Shown here piece by piece: positions 1 through 7,415 of a stretch of DNA of 36,029 bases. How positions within the stretch are numbered: position 1 is the first letter of the stretch; every line of letters starts with the position of its first letter. A program made the translations under genes and the position numbers. Origin of the DNA: Ruminococcus callidus ATCC 27760. GTDB taxonomy: Bacteria; Bacillota; Clostridia; Oscillospirales; Ruminococcaceae. A model generated the notes under the pieces. That model had not been told where the DNA came from. It ran no database searches and saw only the letters and a list, made by a program, of their open reading frames with translations. The stretch lies in contig NZ_KI260480.1 of assembly GCF_000468015.1 (NCBI RefSeq), forward strand, positions 58,890-94,918, in the 5' to 3' direction.

Positions 1-34
1 AAGAGCGTCTGGCGACTTTGCACGGTATTGCCTT
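1..34. repeat. Window-terminal inverted repeat, left copy
   Basis: The first 34 bases are the exact reverse complement of 35996-36029. Read inward from the right end, the sequence (AAGGCAATACCGTGCAAAG...) resembles the arm of the palindromic repeat at 34314-34376 (GGAAATACTGCATAAAG...GACGGCTTT). The GGTATTGCCT part also recurs inside the phage near 12278. The likeliest reading is that the sequence was cut inside copies of a dispersed palindromic repeat. The repeat ends 23 bases before the alcohol dehydrogenase start codon. Confidence 0.85.
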
Positions 35-57
35 AATGAAAATGGAGGAACAGACCA

Positions 58-1269
58 ATGAGCAGATTTACATTGCCGAGAGATTTGTACCACGGAAAGG
101 GAACACTGGAAACCCTGAAAACACTGGAGGGCAAAAAAGCTTTTCTTGTGGTGGGCGGCGGTTCCATGAAGCGGTTCGGATTTCTGGACAAGGCAGTCGG
201 CTATTTGAAAGATGCCGGCATGGAAGTAGCACTGTTTGAAGGCGTAGAGTCCGACCCATCTGTTGACACTGTGCTGCGTGGAGCAAAAGCCATGCAGGAG
301 TTTGCACCGGACTGGATCGTGGCAATGGGCGGCGGTTCGCCTATCGATGCCGCAAAAGCAATGTGGGTATTCTATGAATATCCGGATACCAAATTCGAAG
401 ATCTGTGCACCCCGTTCAGCTTCCCAAAGCTGCGGACAAAGGCAAAGTTTTGTGCAGTGCCCTCTACCTCCGGCACTGCCACAGAAGTGACCGCCTTTTC
501 CATTATCACAGATAACGAAAAGGGTATCAAGTATCCGCTGGCGGACTTCAACATTACGCCGGACATCGCAATTGTGGACAGTGCACTGGCGGAAACCATG
601 CCGCCGAAACTGATCGCACACACCGGTATGGACGCAATGACTCATGCCATTGAAGCTTACGTTTCCACGCTGCACTGCAATTATACCGATGCAGTGGCAC
701 TTCACGCCATTAAGATGATTCACCAGTATCTGAAAAAGTCTTATGACGGCTGCATGGAGGCCCGTGCGGCAATGCACGATGCACAGTGCCTTGCCGGTAT
801 GGCATTCTCCAACGCTCTGCTGGGAATCGTCCACTCCATGGCACACAAGACCGGTGCCGCATACAGCACCAGCCATATCATTCACGGCTGTGCCAATGCT
901 ATGTATCTGCCGAAGGTCATCAAGTTCAATGCCAAGGACGAAGCCGCAGCCAAGCGTTACGCGGAGATCGCGGAGCACATTGGTTTGGCAGGCAATTCCA
1001 CAGAAGAACTGGTGGATTCCCTGATCGCAGAACTGCGTTCCATGAACGACAAGCTGAACATTCCCCAGTCCATTCAGAACTACGGAGCAGGCGGTGTCAA
1101 GGCAGAAACCTCGATCATCGACGAAACCGAGTTCCTCGACAAACTGCCTGAAGTGGCAGCCAATGCCATTGCCGATGCCTGCACCGGTTCCAATCCGCGT
1201 ATCCCCTCGCAGGAAGAAATGGAACAGCTGCTGAAGGCTTGCTATTACGATCTGGCAGTGGATTTTTAA
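58..1269 (+). CDS. Iron-containing alcohol dehydrogenase
   Basis: This 403-residue protein is a group III (iron-activated) alcohol dehydrogenase. It interconverts aldehydes and alcohols with NAD(P)H in the cytoplasm and is close in style to butanol dehydrogenases of clostridia. The N-terminal Rossmann half has GGGS near residue 34 and the nucleotide-binding GGGSPIDAAKA near residue 92. The C-terminal helical half supplies the metal ligands D192, H196 (GMDAMTHAIEA), H263 (SMAHKTG) and H276 (IIHGCANA). The length matches the family. The start at 58 follows an AATGGAGG ribosome site. The gene is host, reads toward the prophage, and its stop codon abuts the repeat into which the phage inserted. 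The exact substrate cannot be told. Confidence 0.93.
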   Translation: MSRFTLPRDLYHGKGTLETLKTLEGKKAFLVVGGGSMKRFGFLDKAVGYLKDAGMEVALFEGVESDPSVDTVLRGAKAMQEFAPDWIVAMGGGSPIDAAKAMWVFYEYPDTKFEDLCTPFSFPKLRTKAKFCAVPSTSGTATEVTAFSIITDNEKGIKYPLADFNITPDIAIVDSALAETMPPKLIAHTGMDAMTHAIEAYVSTLHCNYTDAVALHAIKMIHQYLKKSYDGCMEARAAMHDAQCLAGMAFSNALLGIVHSMAHKTGAAYSTSHIIHGCANAMYLPKVIKFNAKDEAAAKRYAEIAEHIGLAGNSTEELVDSLIAELRSMNDKLNIPQSIQNYGAGGVKAETSIIDETEFLDKLPEVAANAIADACTGSNPRIPSQEEMEQLLKACYYDLAVDF

Positions 1270-1368
1270 GAGCTTGTGTTCATAGGAAATGTGTGCGGAT
1301 TTTCGAGCAAATTTTGTTGCAGACAAGGCAAAAATTCGCAGGCATACTTGGTGTCTGGCAAGAATTTT
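1269..1368. repeat. Left half of palindromic MITE-like repeat interrupted by the phage
   Basis: This 100-bp stretch begins AGAGCTTGTGTTCATAGG right at the stop codon of the alcohol dehydrogenase. It ends with the ATTTT target duplication. Its reverse complement matches 31445-31507 over about 60 bases (shared AGAGCTTGTG, CATAGG, GCAAATTTTG blocks). Joined to the right half without the phage and one duplication, the two make a 163-bp palindrome with an inner AAAAATTC/GAATTTTT hairpin. It carries no coding capacity. Such elements are typical of non-autonomous palindromic repeats. Confidence 0.75.
1364..1368. repeat. 5-bp target-site duplication, left copy
   Basis: ATTTT precedes the phage left terminus and is repeated at 31440-31444 just after the right terminus. 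Mu-family transposases make 5-bp duplications, so the size fits. The AT-rich context means a chance match is possible. The repeat that is restored on removal of the phage makes the assignment convincing. Confidence 0.8.
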
Positions 1369-1397
1369 TGTGAGTTGACAAGGGAAACGTAAAAAGG
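1369..1397 (+). other. Prophage left end, transposase recognition site
   Basis: The segment starts TGT and contains TGACAAGGGAAACGTAAAAA. The right end contains, on the opposite strand, TGACACGCAAAACGAAAAAA and TGCCACGCAAAACGCAAAAA. These look like end-type binding sites for the phage transposase. In Mu the ends likewise start TG and carry CGAAA-rich 22-bp sites. The match is seen in the sequence; binding is inferred. Confidence 0.75.
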
Positions 1398-1514
1398 TTG
1401 AAAAGGGTGGAAAAGGGTGGAATTGAATTGGAAGGGGGAAAAAGTGGCGAAAATGCGTGATGTTTTGGGTGGAATGAGATAGAATCGGAAAAGTGAACGA
1501 AAATTGAAGTGTCA

Positions 1515-1563
1515 AAAAAATCGCTCGGAAAATGAGGATGTCCTCTGTTTTCCGGGCGATTTC
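1515..1563 (-). terminator. Intrinsic terminator of the repressor transcript
   Basis: A long hairpin has arms AAATCGCTCGGAAAA and TTTTCCGGGCGATTT around an inner GAGGA/TCCTC stem. Read on the minus strand it is followed by seven T residues (plus-strand A run at 1515-1521). It therefore fits as the terminator of leftward transcription from the repressor gene. On the plus strand only a weak T run follows. Confidence 0.7.
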
Positions 1564-1720
1564 GTTTTGGTGTTCAATTTTTGAGGGCAGCGTTTTACCG
1601 GCGTTTGAAAAGTGTTTGAAAGTGTTCAAAACGGCGGAAATACGCTGCTTTTTTGCTTTTGCGGTTTTGAACAGTTTGTTTTAGAAGAAAATAGGTGCTT
1701 TGAAAAATTGTTTCCTGAGG

Positions 1721-1770
1721 GGATACCAACCTGCCAACTAGTTTGAACTAGGATGCCAACCGGTTGGTGT
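1721..1770. repeat. Cluster of GGAnnCCAACC repeats with two palindromes
   Basis: GGATACCAACC (1721), GGATGCCAACC (1751) and an inverted GGACACCAACC (minus strand, ending near 1770) lie within 50 bases. Between them are the palindromes CTAGTTTGAACTAG (1738-1751) and CCAACCGGTTGG (1756-1767). The cluster sits just downstream of the repressor stop codon. It may bind a phage protein or form RNA hairpins in the repressor transcript. No function is assigned. Confidence 0.55.
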
Positions 1771-1782
1771 CCACCTCTTTTT

Positions 1783-2145
1783 TTAACCCACATTCATATT
1801 TGACTGAGGTAGATCCTGTTCTTTTTTATAAACTTCTCGTGCCATGAACATCTGCTGCCGGATGTAATCCTGCCCCTGTTGACTCAACGAACGGAAATCA
1901 AAGATCAACTTTTTTTCTATCTCATCTAATTCGTCCATTGTACTTTCGGATTTCTTTCCGGATAACAGTTCTTCGGGCGATACTCTCAAAAACTCGCAAA
2001 TGCGAATGATATACTTGGAAGGCGGATCGCTATTTCTCTTCTTCCATGTCGAAAAAGTGCTTGTTGTAATATCTAAGTGGGCACAAAGCTCATTCTGAGG
2101 AATATTTTTTTCGTTTAACAGCTTGATCAGATTATCTATAATAGA
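1783..2145 (-). CDS. Phage repressor, XRE-family HTH
   Basis: This is a 120-residue protein on the minus strand. Residues about 5-60 form an XRE/Cro-type helix-turn-helix domain (NIPQNELCAHLDITTSTFSTWKKR). A charged helical tail follows. I chose the TTG start at 2145 because AAAGGTGG stands eight bases before it; an ATG lies nine codons upstream without a good ribosome site. The gene is divergent from the early operon, next to palindromic operators, in the place of the Mu c repressor. It probably shuts the early promoter in lysogens and limits its own expression. Mu c itself is of a different fold class, so this is an analogue rather than a homologue. Confidence 0.85.
   Translation of the reverse strand, partial: SIIDNLIKLLNEKNIPQNELCAHLDITTSTFSTWKKRNSDPPSKYIIRICEFLRVSPEELLSGKKSESTMDELDEIEKKLIFDFRSLSQQGQDYIRQQMFMAREVYKKEQDLPQSNMNVG
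1991..2007. promoter_or_regulatory. Candidate third repressor operator inside the repressor gene
   Basis: AACTCGCAAATGCGA at 1991-2005 is identical to 15 bases of the operator at 2213-2230. Here it encodes part of the repressor (RICEF). A chance 15-base match so close by is unlikely. It could support looping between operators or autoregulation. This is an inference from sequence identity alone. Confidence 0.55.
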
Positions 2146-2172
2146 CAAAAAGATAACCACCTTTCTATGCAT

Positions 2173-2178
2173 ATCTTA
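2173..2178 (-). promoter_or_regulatory. Possible -10 of the repressor promoter
   Basis: On the minus strand TTTGTAAGAT gives a TG-extended TAAGAT box about 27 bases before the TTG start. No good -35 is visible at the expected distance. The operator copy at 2186-2197 lies where polymerase would bind, so repression by its own product is plausible. Confidence 0.4.
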
Positions 2179-2185
2179 CAAATTC

Positions 2186-2197
2186 TCGCATTTGCGA
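2186..2197. promoter_or_regulatory. Repressor operator O1 (imperfect)
   Basis: TCGCATTTGCGA is the core of the 18-bp operator at 2213-2230, centred 30 bases away, about three helical turns. It lies between the divergent start sites of the repressor and the early operon. Confidence 0.65.
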
Positions 2198-2206
2198 ATT
2201 TTACGA

Positions 2207-2235
2207 TTGACAAACTCGCAAATGCGAGTTATAAT
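2207..2235 (+). promoter_or_regulatory. Early promoter with operator O2 in its spacer
   Basis: TTGACA (2207-2212) and TATAAT (2230-2235) are both perfect consensus and are 17 bases apart. The 18-bp palindrome AACTCGCAAATGCGAGTT (2213-2230) fills the spacer and touches both boxes. Repressor bound there would block polymerase. This is very likely the phage early promoter, driving the genes from 2325 rightward. Confidence 0.9.
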
Positions 2236-2324
2236 ATTAGCATACCAATACAACAGGGTATAAAAAGCCTTATGATAATTGTACCACAAAGTAAGGCAAA
2301 AGTAAATGAAAAGGAGGAAAAAAT

Positions 2325-2582
2325 ATGAAAGTTATTGTCAAGCGGATTCCATGCAGAAAAAAGCCTGCTCCAGATGCAGCGGAGCAGGCAAAGATGGAAC
2401 AGGAACGGAATGAACGTGTTTGGAAAGACCAACTGAAATACAAGGAGGAATACGACCTTACCGAGGTTTCAGTTGAAGCAATAGAGGATTACATTGCACA
2501 CAGCACCCATATAGATGAAAATGGAAAGAAGAAAATTCTTCTTCCAAAATCTTTTCTTCTTCTGTGGTTTCTGTCCTTTTAA
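2325..2582 (+). CDS. Unknown first early gene, possibly truncated
   Basis: The 85-residue product is basic at its start (MKVIVKRIPCRKK) and then rich in Glu and Lys, with no family I recognise. An AAAAGGAGG site precedes the ATG, and it is the first gene after the early promoter. The last 15 residues (LLPKSFLLLWFLSF) are hydrophobic and unlike the rest. Its stop codon overlaps that of the convergent gene at 2579. The tail may therefore be non-native sequence left after insertion of that neighbour. The region is more AT-rich than the rest of the phage. Confidence 0.6.
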   Translation: MKVIVKRIPCRKKPAPDAAEQAKMEQERNERVWKDQLKYKEEYDLTEVSVEAIEDYIAHSTHIDENGKKKILLPKSFLLLWFLSF

Positions 2583-2953
2583 TCTTCATCTAATGCAAAC
2601 AGTGCATACTGACGGAAAAAATCAGAATCAGATTCTTCGCATTCCATCTCTGTGTCTCCCAGTTCTTTTAAATATGCTGTTGATTTTTTCACTGTGGACA
2701 TCAGATTGCTAACCACTTCAATTTCGGTGATGAGAATCAAGCTTTCTGTTTCATAGGGTATCCCGAAAGACAGGCTTAATAATTCTACAAAACGACGAAG
2801 TTTTTCTTCTTCCAGTTCGGATAAATGTCCTAGGTTTTTCTCCAGATTCCGTATTTGATAAAGCTTAAAGCGACATATATCTGCATTACCAATGATCTGA
2901 CTGATTGACATTAATGACAGCCGTTTTGCAATTTCACTTGCTTTACATTGCAT
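2579..2953 (-). CDS. Unknown leftward accessory gene in the early region
   Basis: This 124-residue, mainly helical and acidic protein is read against all neighbouring early genes. I place the start at the ATG at 2953, about 11 bases after an AAAGGGGG ribosome site; a TTG one codon upstream is an alternative. It has its own near-consensus promoter at 2981-3009, outside operator control. It could thus be made in the lysogen, as superinfection-exclusion or other cargo genes are. The middle section has leucine-rich helices (LYQIRNLEKNLGHLSELEEEK cut short here). No domain is recognised, so the role is open. Confidence 0.65.
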   Translation of the reverse strand: MQCKASEIAKRLSLMSISQIIGNADICRFKLYQIRNLEKNLGHLSELEEEKLRRFVELLSLSFGIPYETESLILITEIEVVSNLMSTVKKSTAYLKELGDTEMECEESDSDFFRQYALFALDED

Positions 2954-2980
2954 CAAGAACAACACCCCCTTTCCTCGCCT

Positions 2981-3009
2981 ATTATAGCATAATCAGGCAG
3001 GAAATACAA
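2981..3009 (-). promoter_or_regulatory. Promoter of the leftward accessory gene
   Basis: On the minus strand TTGTAT (3009-3004) and TATAAT (2986-2981) are separated by exactly 17 bases. The ribosome site and start of the 2579-2953 gene follow at once. No copy of the repressor operator overlaps it. Confidence 0.75.
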
Positions 3010-3066
3010 CAGATTCGACAGGAATCGACAAGATATTTCAACAACATTTTGAAAGGAGCAATTTTC

Positions 3067-3282
3067 ATGTTACCGAGAATTTTACACACCTATTACTGTG
3101 TTACCACAACCTATTCGCCCACTGGAAAAACTGTCCGTCTGACAACGGTGCAGACCGGCGACAAGCCCAACAGCAGCTATTGTCTGGACGGGAAGCAGAA
3201 CATCTATCGGGACTACTTCACCCAGCGGCTGATCGCAGAGCAGTTTGCCAAAGCCATGGGAGGCGATGTGACATGGTCGTGA
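3067..3282 (+). CDS. Small unknown early protein
   Basis: The 71-residue protein starts at an ATG seven bases after GAAAGGAG. It is rich in Thr and Tyr (YYCVTTTYSPTGKTVRLTT) and looks like a small beta-rich domain. The ORF continues upstream without a better start. It overlaps the next gene by 10 bases, which places it in the early operon. No family is recognised. Confidence 0.6.
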   Translation: MLPRILHTYYCVTTTYSPTGKTVRLTTVQTGDKPNSSYCLDGKQNIYRDYFTQRLIAEQFAKAMGGDVTWS

Positions 3283-3464
3283 CCGAGAATCCCACGGCTT
3301 TGCAGATCGCTGCCAGTGCAAGGTTTCACGGAAGGGATGCGGCGAGCATCGGCTATCTGTATGACTGGTATGACGCTATCCCGGAGATGCTGGAACCCAA
3401 GGAAGAACTGAAACAACGCATTCTGAAAACCAACGGCGTACACAGGAAGGATGATGAAAAATGA
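3273..3464 (+). CDS. Small unknown early protein
   Basis: The 63-residue product begins at an ATG nine bases after GGGAGG and overlaps its neighbours on both sides, with an ATGA junction to the HTH gene at 3461. It contains a helical stretch with LYDWYDAIPEMLEP. No domain is recognised. Its place in a tightly packed operon supports it as a real gene. Confidence 0.55.
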   Translation: MVVTENPTALQIAASARFHGRDAASIGYLYDWYDAIPEMLEPKEELKQRILKTNGVHRKDDEK

Positions 3465-3697
3465 CCCCGAAAACATTCGGCAAGCAGCTGCTGGAGATCC
3501 GCACCACGCTGGGACTGAGCCAGACGGAGGTTGCGGAGGCGGCAGAGGTATCCCAGAGCTATGTTTGTCAGCTGGAGCAAGACAAGTTTGTGCCGAGCAT
3601 CACGGTGGTGCTGCGGCTGGCAAAGGCACTGCGTGTGCCGGTGGAGCGTCTGCTCCCCACAGAACCGGAGTTGAAAAAGCGGAGGTGTGCATCATGA
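3461..3697 (+). CDS. Cro/Ner-like XRE helix-turn-helix regulator
   Basis: The 78-residue protein is almost entirely one XRE-type HTH domain (LGLSQTEVAEAAEVSQSYVCQLEQ). It lies in the early operon, translationally coupled by ATGA to the gene before it. In Mu the first early gene is ner, a small regulator that turns down early transcription and the repressor. This protein is a good functional candidate for that role, though the homology is only to the wide XRE family. Its target could be the operators at 2186-2230. Confidence 0.8.
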   Translation: MTPKTFGKQLLEIRTTLGLSQTEVAEAAEVSQSYVCQLEQDKFVPSITVVLRLAKALRVPVERLLPTEPELKKRRCAS

Positions 3698-3975
3698 AAA
3701 TCAAAATCGGAACGGTGATCGAGAATCACCTGATCTATGCCATTTACGGCACGGAGCACTGCCTTGCCAGACCGATCCTGCCGGACGGCGAATTCGTGGT
3801 CTGGCACATTGATGAGGACGGCAAAGGCGTGTGGGGCGGTTCGTATTTCCCCGACCAGATGGATGCAGAGTGGGAATATGCCAGCCGGTGCTTTCCGTGG
3901 TTTTCGGACAATGTGCTGTTTGCCGCCAACGAGGACGATGACGAGGTGGAGGAAGCCGATGAAAAGACTGCATGA
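3694..3975 (+). CDS. Unknown early protein with acidic tail
   Basis: The 93-residue protein starts at an ATG after GGAGG and overlaps the HTH gene by four bases. Its first 70 residues look like a small beta-rich domain with several Trp (VVWHIDEDGKGVWGG). The last 20 residues are very acidic (NEDDDEVEEADE). No family is recognised. It is translated as part of the early operon. Confidence 0.6.
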   Translation: MKIKIGTVIENHLIYAIYGTEHCLARPILPDGEFVVWHIDEDGKGVWGGSYFPDQMDAEWEYASRCFPWFSDNVLFAANEDDDEVEEADEKTA

Positions 3976-4150
3976 ATGGGGCGGAACGCCGCCCAGACGG
4001 TCACAAAAGCTGCGAAGAACTGTACGGCAAATGAAGAACTGCGGCTACACAGACTGGTCGATCCTCCACGAGATCCGCACCAGCGACTGTTCCAAAGCAG
4101 AGCAGGACAGGCTCCTGAAAGAGCTGCATATGGAGGTGCATATGCTGTGA
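3959..4150 (+). CDS. Small basic unknown early protein
   Basis: This 63-residue protein overlaps the previous gene by 17 bases and the next by four. Its first half is basic (RRSQKLRRTVRQMKN) and the second half helical with charged residues. It could bind nucleic acid, but that is only a guess from charge. Confidence 0.5.
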   Translation: MKRLHEWGGTPPRRSQKLRRTVRQMKNCGYTDWSILHEIRTSDCSKAEQDRLLKELHMEVHML

Positions 4151-4404
4151 AGGTGATCGAAGATGTGCAAGACAAGTACGGCAACTACTGCATCATTTTC
4201 AAAAGCACGAATCTCAGGCTGATCTACGACTGGCTGCACACGCACTACAGCGGAAACGGATTCAAGTTTGCAATCGTAATTGACCTGAGTATCGACTATG
4301 ACTACGAAGAGCCGACAGAAACGCTGGTCTACTTCCTGGACGAGATCACAGAAGAAGTGCTGGACTATGCCGGATTCAAGCTTGCAAATGCAGATGAAAC
4401 ATAA
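4147..4404 (+). CDS. Small unknown early protein
   Basis: The 85-residue product starts at a GTG that overlaps the stop of the gene before it (GTGA), with GGAGGTG eight bases upstream. It is acidic, with IDYDYEEPTETLVYFLDEITEEV. No family is recognised. It is the last small gene before the transposase, from which 82 bases separate it. Confidence 0.55.
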   Translation: MKVIEDVQDKYGNYCIIFKSTNLRLIYDWLHTHYSGNGFKFAIVIDLSIDYDYEEPTETLVYFLDEITEEVLDYAGFKLANADET

Positions 4405-4486
4405 AAGCCGAAACAGCGGCAGAGAGCCGCTGTCTGCCGGAACTGGTCTACCGGCACTGATGATGGCAGACCGGAAAGGAGGAGCT

Positions 4487-6490
4487 ATGGACTACTTATC
4501 CGTCAAAGAAGCGGCAGCCCTAAAAGGGTGCAGCGTTCAATCACTTCAAAAACAATGTAAAAACGGTGTTTTACCGGCGGTTATCCAAGAACATCCGCAG
4601 AACCATAAACCCTGTTATCAGATTCCGGTCTCCGCATTTCCGGAGCCGTTGCAGGCTAGGTACTATCAGCAAAAGCGGCAGGAAATGGGCATGATGCCCA
4701 CGCCGATCCCGGCGGAAACGAAACCGCAGAAGCCGAAAAAGAAGGCAAGAGCCGTGCGGCAGATGACCATTGAGGACTGCACCGCACAGCAGCGGCAGGA
4801 GATCCAGATCTGGACAGCAATTCTGCTGGAATGGCACGCCGGACGCATCCAGTACAGCAAGAAAACCGACTATGACAAGCTGTATGTGGGTAAGTGTCAG
4901 TTGGAGCACCCAGACCTACAGGTTTCCACGGGGATTTTGTACCGCAAATGGAACGCCTATCAGGAGCATGATCTTGCCGGTATGCTGGGGATACGGGGCG
5001 GCTGGAACAAGCACAGCAGCGGCATTCCCCAAGTCGTGTGGGAGGCGTTTCTGTGGTTCTGGCTGGACGAGAATCAGCCAACCGTCCGAGCCAGCTATCG
5101 CAATGTGATCAGCTGGACAGAGGATTTCCACCCGGAGCTGCTGGAACAGATCCCGTCTGAACGGAGCTTTCGGCGGCGAATCGACAACGATGTGGCAGAG
5201 GCAACGAAAATACTGATGCGTGAGGGCGAAAAGGCGTTTTCTGACCGCTGTATGCCGTACATTATCCGAATGTATGACCAGCTGGAACCGAATGACGTAT
5301 GGATCGCCGACAACCACACACTGGATATTCAGTCTCTGGACGAACACGGCACCATTCACCGCCTGTATCTGACAGCATTTCTGGATGCCAAGTCCGGCGT
5401 GATCACCGGCTGGAACATTACGGAGTCTCCGGATTCCCAGTCCACGATCCTGGCACTGCGGCACGGCATTCTGCGGTTCGGCATCCCGAAAGCGGTGTAT
5501 TTTGACAACGGTCGGGAATTTCTCACCCACGATGTGGGCGGAAAAGGACACCGCACCCGAAAATCTGACCAGGATGTCACAGAGCCGCCTACCATTTTAC
5601 AGCGGCTGGGCATTGAAATGCACAACGCCATTGTACGAAATGCGAAAGCAAAGCCCATTGAACGAACATTTTACACGGTCAAGAGCCAGTTTTCCAAAGC
5701 GTTCAGCGGTTTCTGCGGCGGCACGATCCTGGAACGTCCGGAAAGCCTGAAACGGCGAATCAAGAACAAAGCCATACCGCAGGACTACGAGGTCAGAAGC
5801 CATCTGGAAACGTGGATCGACGGCGAGTACAACTTGCAGGAGTACGGCGGTTCTGAGGCAAAGTACCGAGACATGAGCCGTCTGGATGTCTGGAACGAGG
5901 AGATCCGGTCGATCCGCAAGGCAGCGGATGCAGAGCTGAATCTGATGCTGATGCGATCCACCAGAACCCAGAAGATCAAGCGAAACGGCGTGTACATCAC
6001 TTTTGCCGGTGAAAAGATCTGGTACATGAATCCGGAGGAAACCATTCTGCATCTGGGCGAGGAGGTCTATGTGCGGTATGATCCGGCAGACCTGAAAACC
6101 GTCCGGCTGTACAACACCCAAGACCAGTATCTGTTTACCTGGGAGCTGGCGGATATCCTGCTGATGGACTATCTGACCTCCAATCCGGAGGAGATCGCCA
6201 ACGCAGAAATGATGATCCGCCGCACCAAGAAGTTTGTACGGGATCAGGTCAAGGGCATCACCGCCGATCTGACCAACACACAGCGGATCGATTCTCTGGA
6301 TGCCACGATCCGGAGAGCCGCCAAGGCAAAGGAAGAACGATTCCAGATCCGGTATCCCAAGACCATCGAACCGGTACGAGCCGGAGAAACGAAAGAAGAA
6401 CACCGCATGGTTTCCGGCAGCGAAATGATCCCGGTCACCATCGACCTGAAAAAAATGCGGCAGAACGCCCAAAGACGAAAGGAAGAATAA
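4487..6490 (+). CDS. MuA-type DDE transposase
   Basis: The 667-residue protein catalyses strand transfer of the phage ends, for integration and for replicative transposition. An N-terminal MerR-like/wHTH segment (DYLSVKEAAALKGCSVQSLQKQCKNG) is followed by DNA-binding helices and an RNase H-fold catalytic core. The catalytic residues visible are D275 (IADNH), D340 (YFDNGREF) and E392 (KPIERTF). A Mu-type beta-barrel domain follows, with a charged tail that in Mu contacts the B protein. The length equals that of MuA (663). I chose the ATG at 4487 for its AAAGGAGG site. The B ATPase follows after three bases. Its substrates are probably the ends at 1369 and 31439. Confidence 0.95.
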   Translation: MDYLSVKEAAALKGCSVQSLQKQCKNGVLPAVIQEHPQNHKPCYQIPVSAFPEPLQARYYQQKRQEMGMMPTPIPAETKPQKPKKKARAVRQMTIEDCTAQQRQEIQIWTAILLEWHAGRIQYSKKTDYDKLYVGKCQLEHPDLQVSTGILYRKWNAYQEHDLAGMLGIRGGWNKHSSGIPQVVWEAFLWFWLDENQPTVRASYRNVISWTEDFHPELLEQIPSERSFRRRIDNDVAEATKILMREGEKAFSDRCMPYIIRMYDQLEPNDVWIADNHTLDIQSLDEHGTIHRLYLTAFLDAKSGVITGWNITESPDSQSTILALRHGILRFGIPKAVYFDNGREFLTHDVGGKGHRTRKSDQDVTEPPTILQRLGIEMHNAIVRNAKAKPIERTFYTVKSQFSKAFSGFCGGTILERPESLKRRIKNKAIPQDYEVRSHLETWIDGEYNLQEYGGSEAKYRDMSRLDVWNEEIRSIRKAADAELNLMLMRSTRTQKIKRNGVYITFAGEKIWYMNPEETILHLGEEVYVRYDPADLKTVRLYNTQDQYLFTWELADILLMDYLTSNPEEIANAEMMIRRTKKFVRDQVKGITADLTNTQRIDSLDATIRRAAKAKEERFQIRYPKTIEPVRAGETKEEHRMVSGSEMIPVTIDLKKMRQNAQRRKEE

Positions 6491-6493
6491 CAC

Positions 6494-7414
6494 ATGGAAT
6501 ACACAGAGCATCAACAGAGCCTGCTCCGCAAGCTGGAGCAGCTGCAAAAGGACGAAGGACTGAGCCTGTCTGCATTGTCTGCCCGTCTGGGCATCTCCAA
6601 GGGAGCACTCTCCCAGCTGTTTTCCGGCAGCTATCAGGCAAATCCGCAGAAGATGTTTGCGAAACTGGAAAGCTATTTCGGGGTAAAAGATCAGACCAGA
6701 CAGACCTATCAGGAATCCGGCTATGCAGATACCAGCATCTCCACGGAGATCTATGACATCATCGGTGTCTGCCAGATCAAGGGCGGTCTTGCCATTGCCG
6801 CCGGAGATGCCGGCATCGGAAAGACCAAGGCAGCACAGCACTTTGTGGCAGAGCACCCGAACAACAGCGTACTGATCACGCTGAATCCCTGTCTGACCAG
6901 CATCAAGTCCCTGCTGCGGCTGATCGCCGACCGCATCGGTGCTCCCATGGAACGCTCCAGAGATGCCCTGTGGTATTCCATCCGGCAAAAGTTGAGTGAC
7001 GGCACGGTGCTGATCTTTGATGAATCCCAGCACCTGCCGCTGAAAACCATTGAGGTGCTGCGAAGCTTCTCCGATGATTTTGCCGACCACGGGCAGACGC
7101 TGGGCATCTGTTTCATCGGAAATCTGGAAACGGTGACACGCATCGGCAGCAAGAAAGCAGAGTTCGCACAGATCGCCAACCGCACCAAGCAGAAGAAGCT
7201 GTACACCCGTTCCAAGATCCAGCGTGAGGACATTGCCAAGCTGTTCCCCATGCTGAACGGACGGCAAAAGGAAATTGATTTTCTGTTCCGCATCGCCCAG
7301 ACACCGCAGGCTATCCGTGGCGTGGTCAACCTGTTCTCCAATGCCTATGACAACGAGGACTACAGCTATGAGGGACTGGTGGCAATGGCAAAGTACATGG
7401 ATATGGAGGTCTGA
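6494..7414 (+). CDS. MuB-type AAA+ ATPase, target selection
   Basis: The 306-residue protein pairs an N-terminal HTH domain (residues about 18-60, LSALSARLGISKGALSQLF) with an AAA+ ATPase domain. The Walker A is GDAGIGKT at 104-111 and the Walker B is LIFDES with D176 and E177. MuB binds DNA with ATP, brings target DNA to the transposase and gives target immunity. The same two-domain layout and size (MuB 312) and its place right after the transposase support this. Target choice by such proteins favours AT-rich DNA, in line with the ATTTT target here. Confidence 0.94.
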   Translation: MEYTEHQQSLLRKLEQLQKDEGLSLSALSARLGISKGALSQLFSGSYQANPQKMFAKLESYFGVKDQTRQTYQESGYADTSISTEIYDIIGVCQIKGGLAIAAGDAGIGKTKAAQHFVAEHPNNSVLITLNPCLTSIKSLLRLIADRIGAPMERSRDALWYSIRQKLSDGTVLIFDESQHLPLKTIEVLRSFSDDFADHGQTLGICFIGNLETVTRIGSKKAEFAQIANRTKQKKLYTRSKIQREDIAKLFPMLNGRQKEIDFLFRIAQTPQAIRGVVNLFSNAYDNEDYSYEGLVAMAKYMDMEV

Positions 7415-7415
7415 G

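Larger units (their letters stand above)
1398..1782. other. Phage left-end non-coding region
   Basis: These 385 bases have no convincing gene. They hold purine-rich GGGTGGAAAAGGGTGGAAT repeats near 1405-1425, the terminator hairpin at 1515-1563 and short motifs related to TGTTCAAAAC (near 1624, and inverted near 1668). A cluster of palindromes follows at 1721-1770. In Mu-type phages this space holds internal transposase sites and the end of the repressor transcript, and the same is likely here. Confidence 0.5.
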
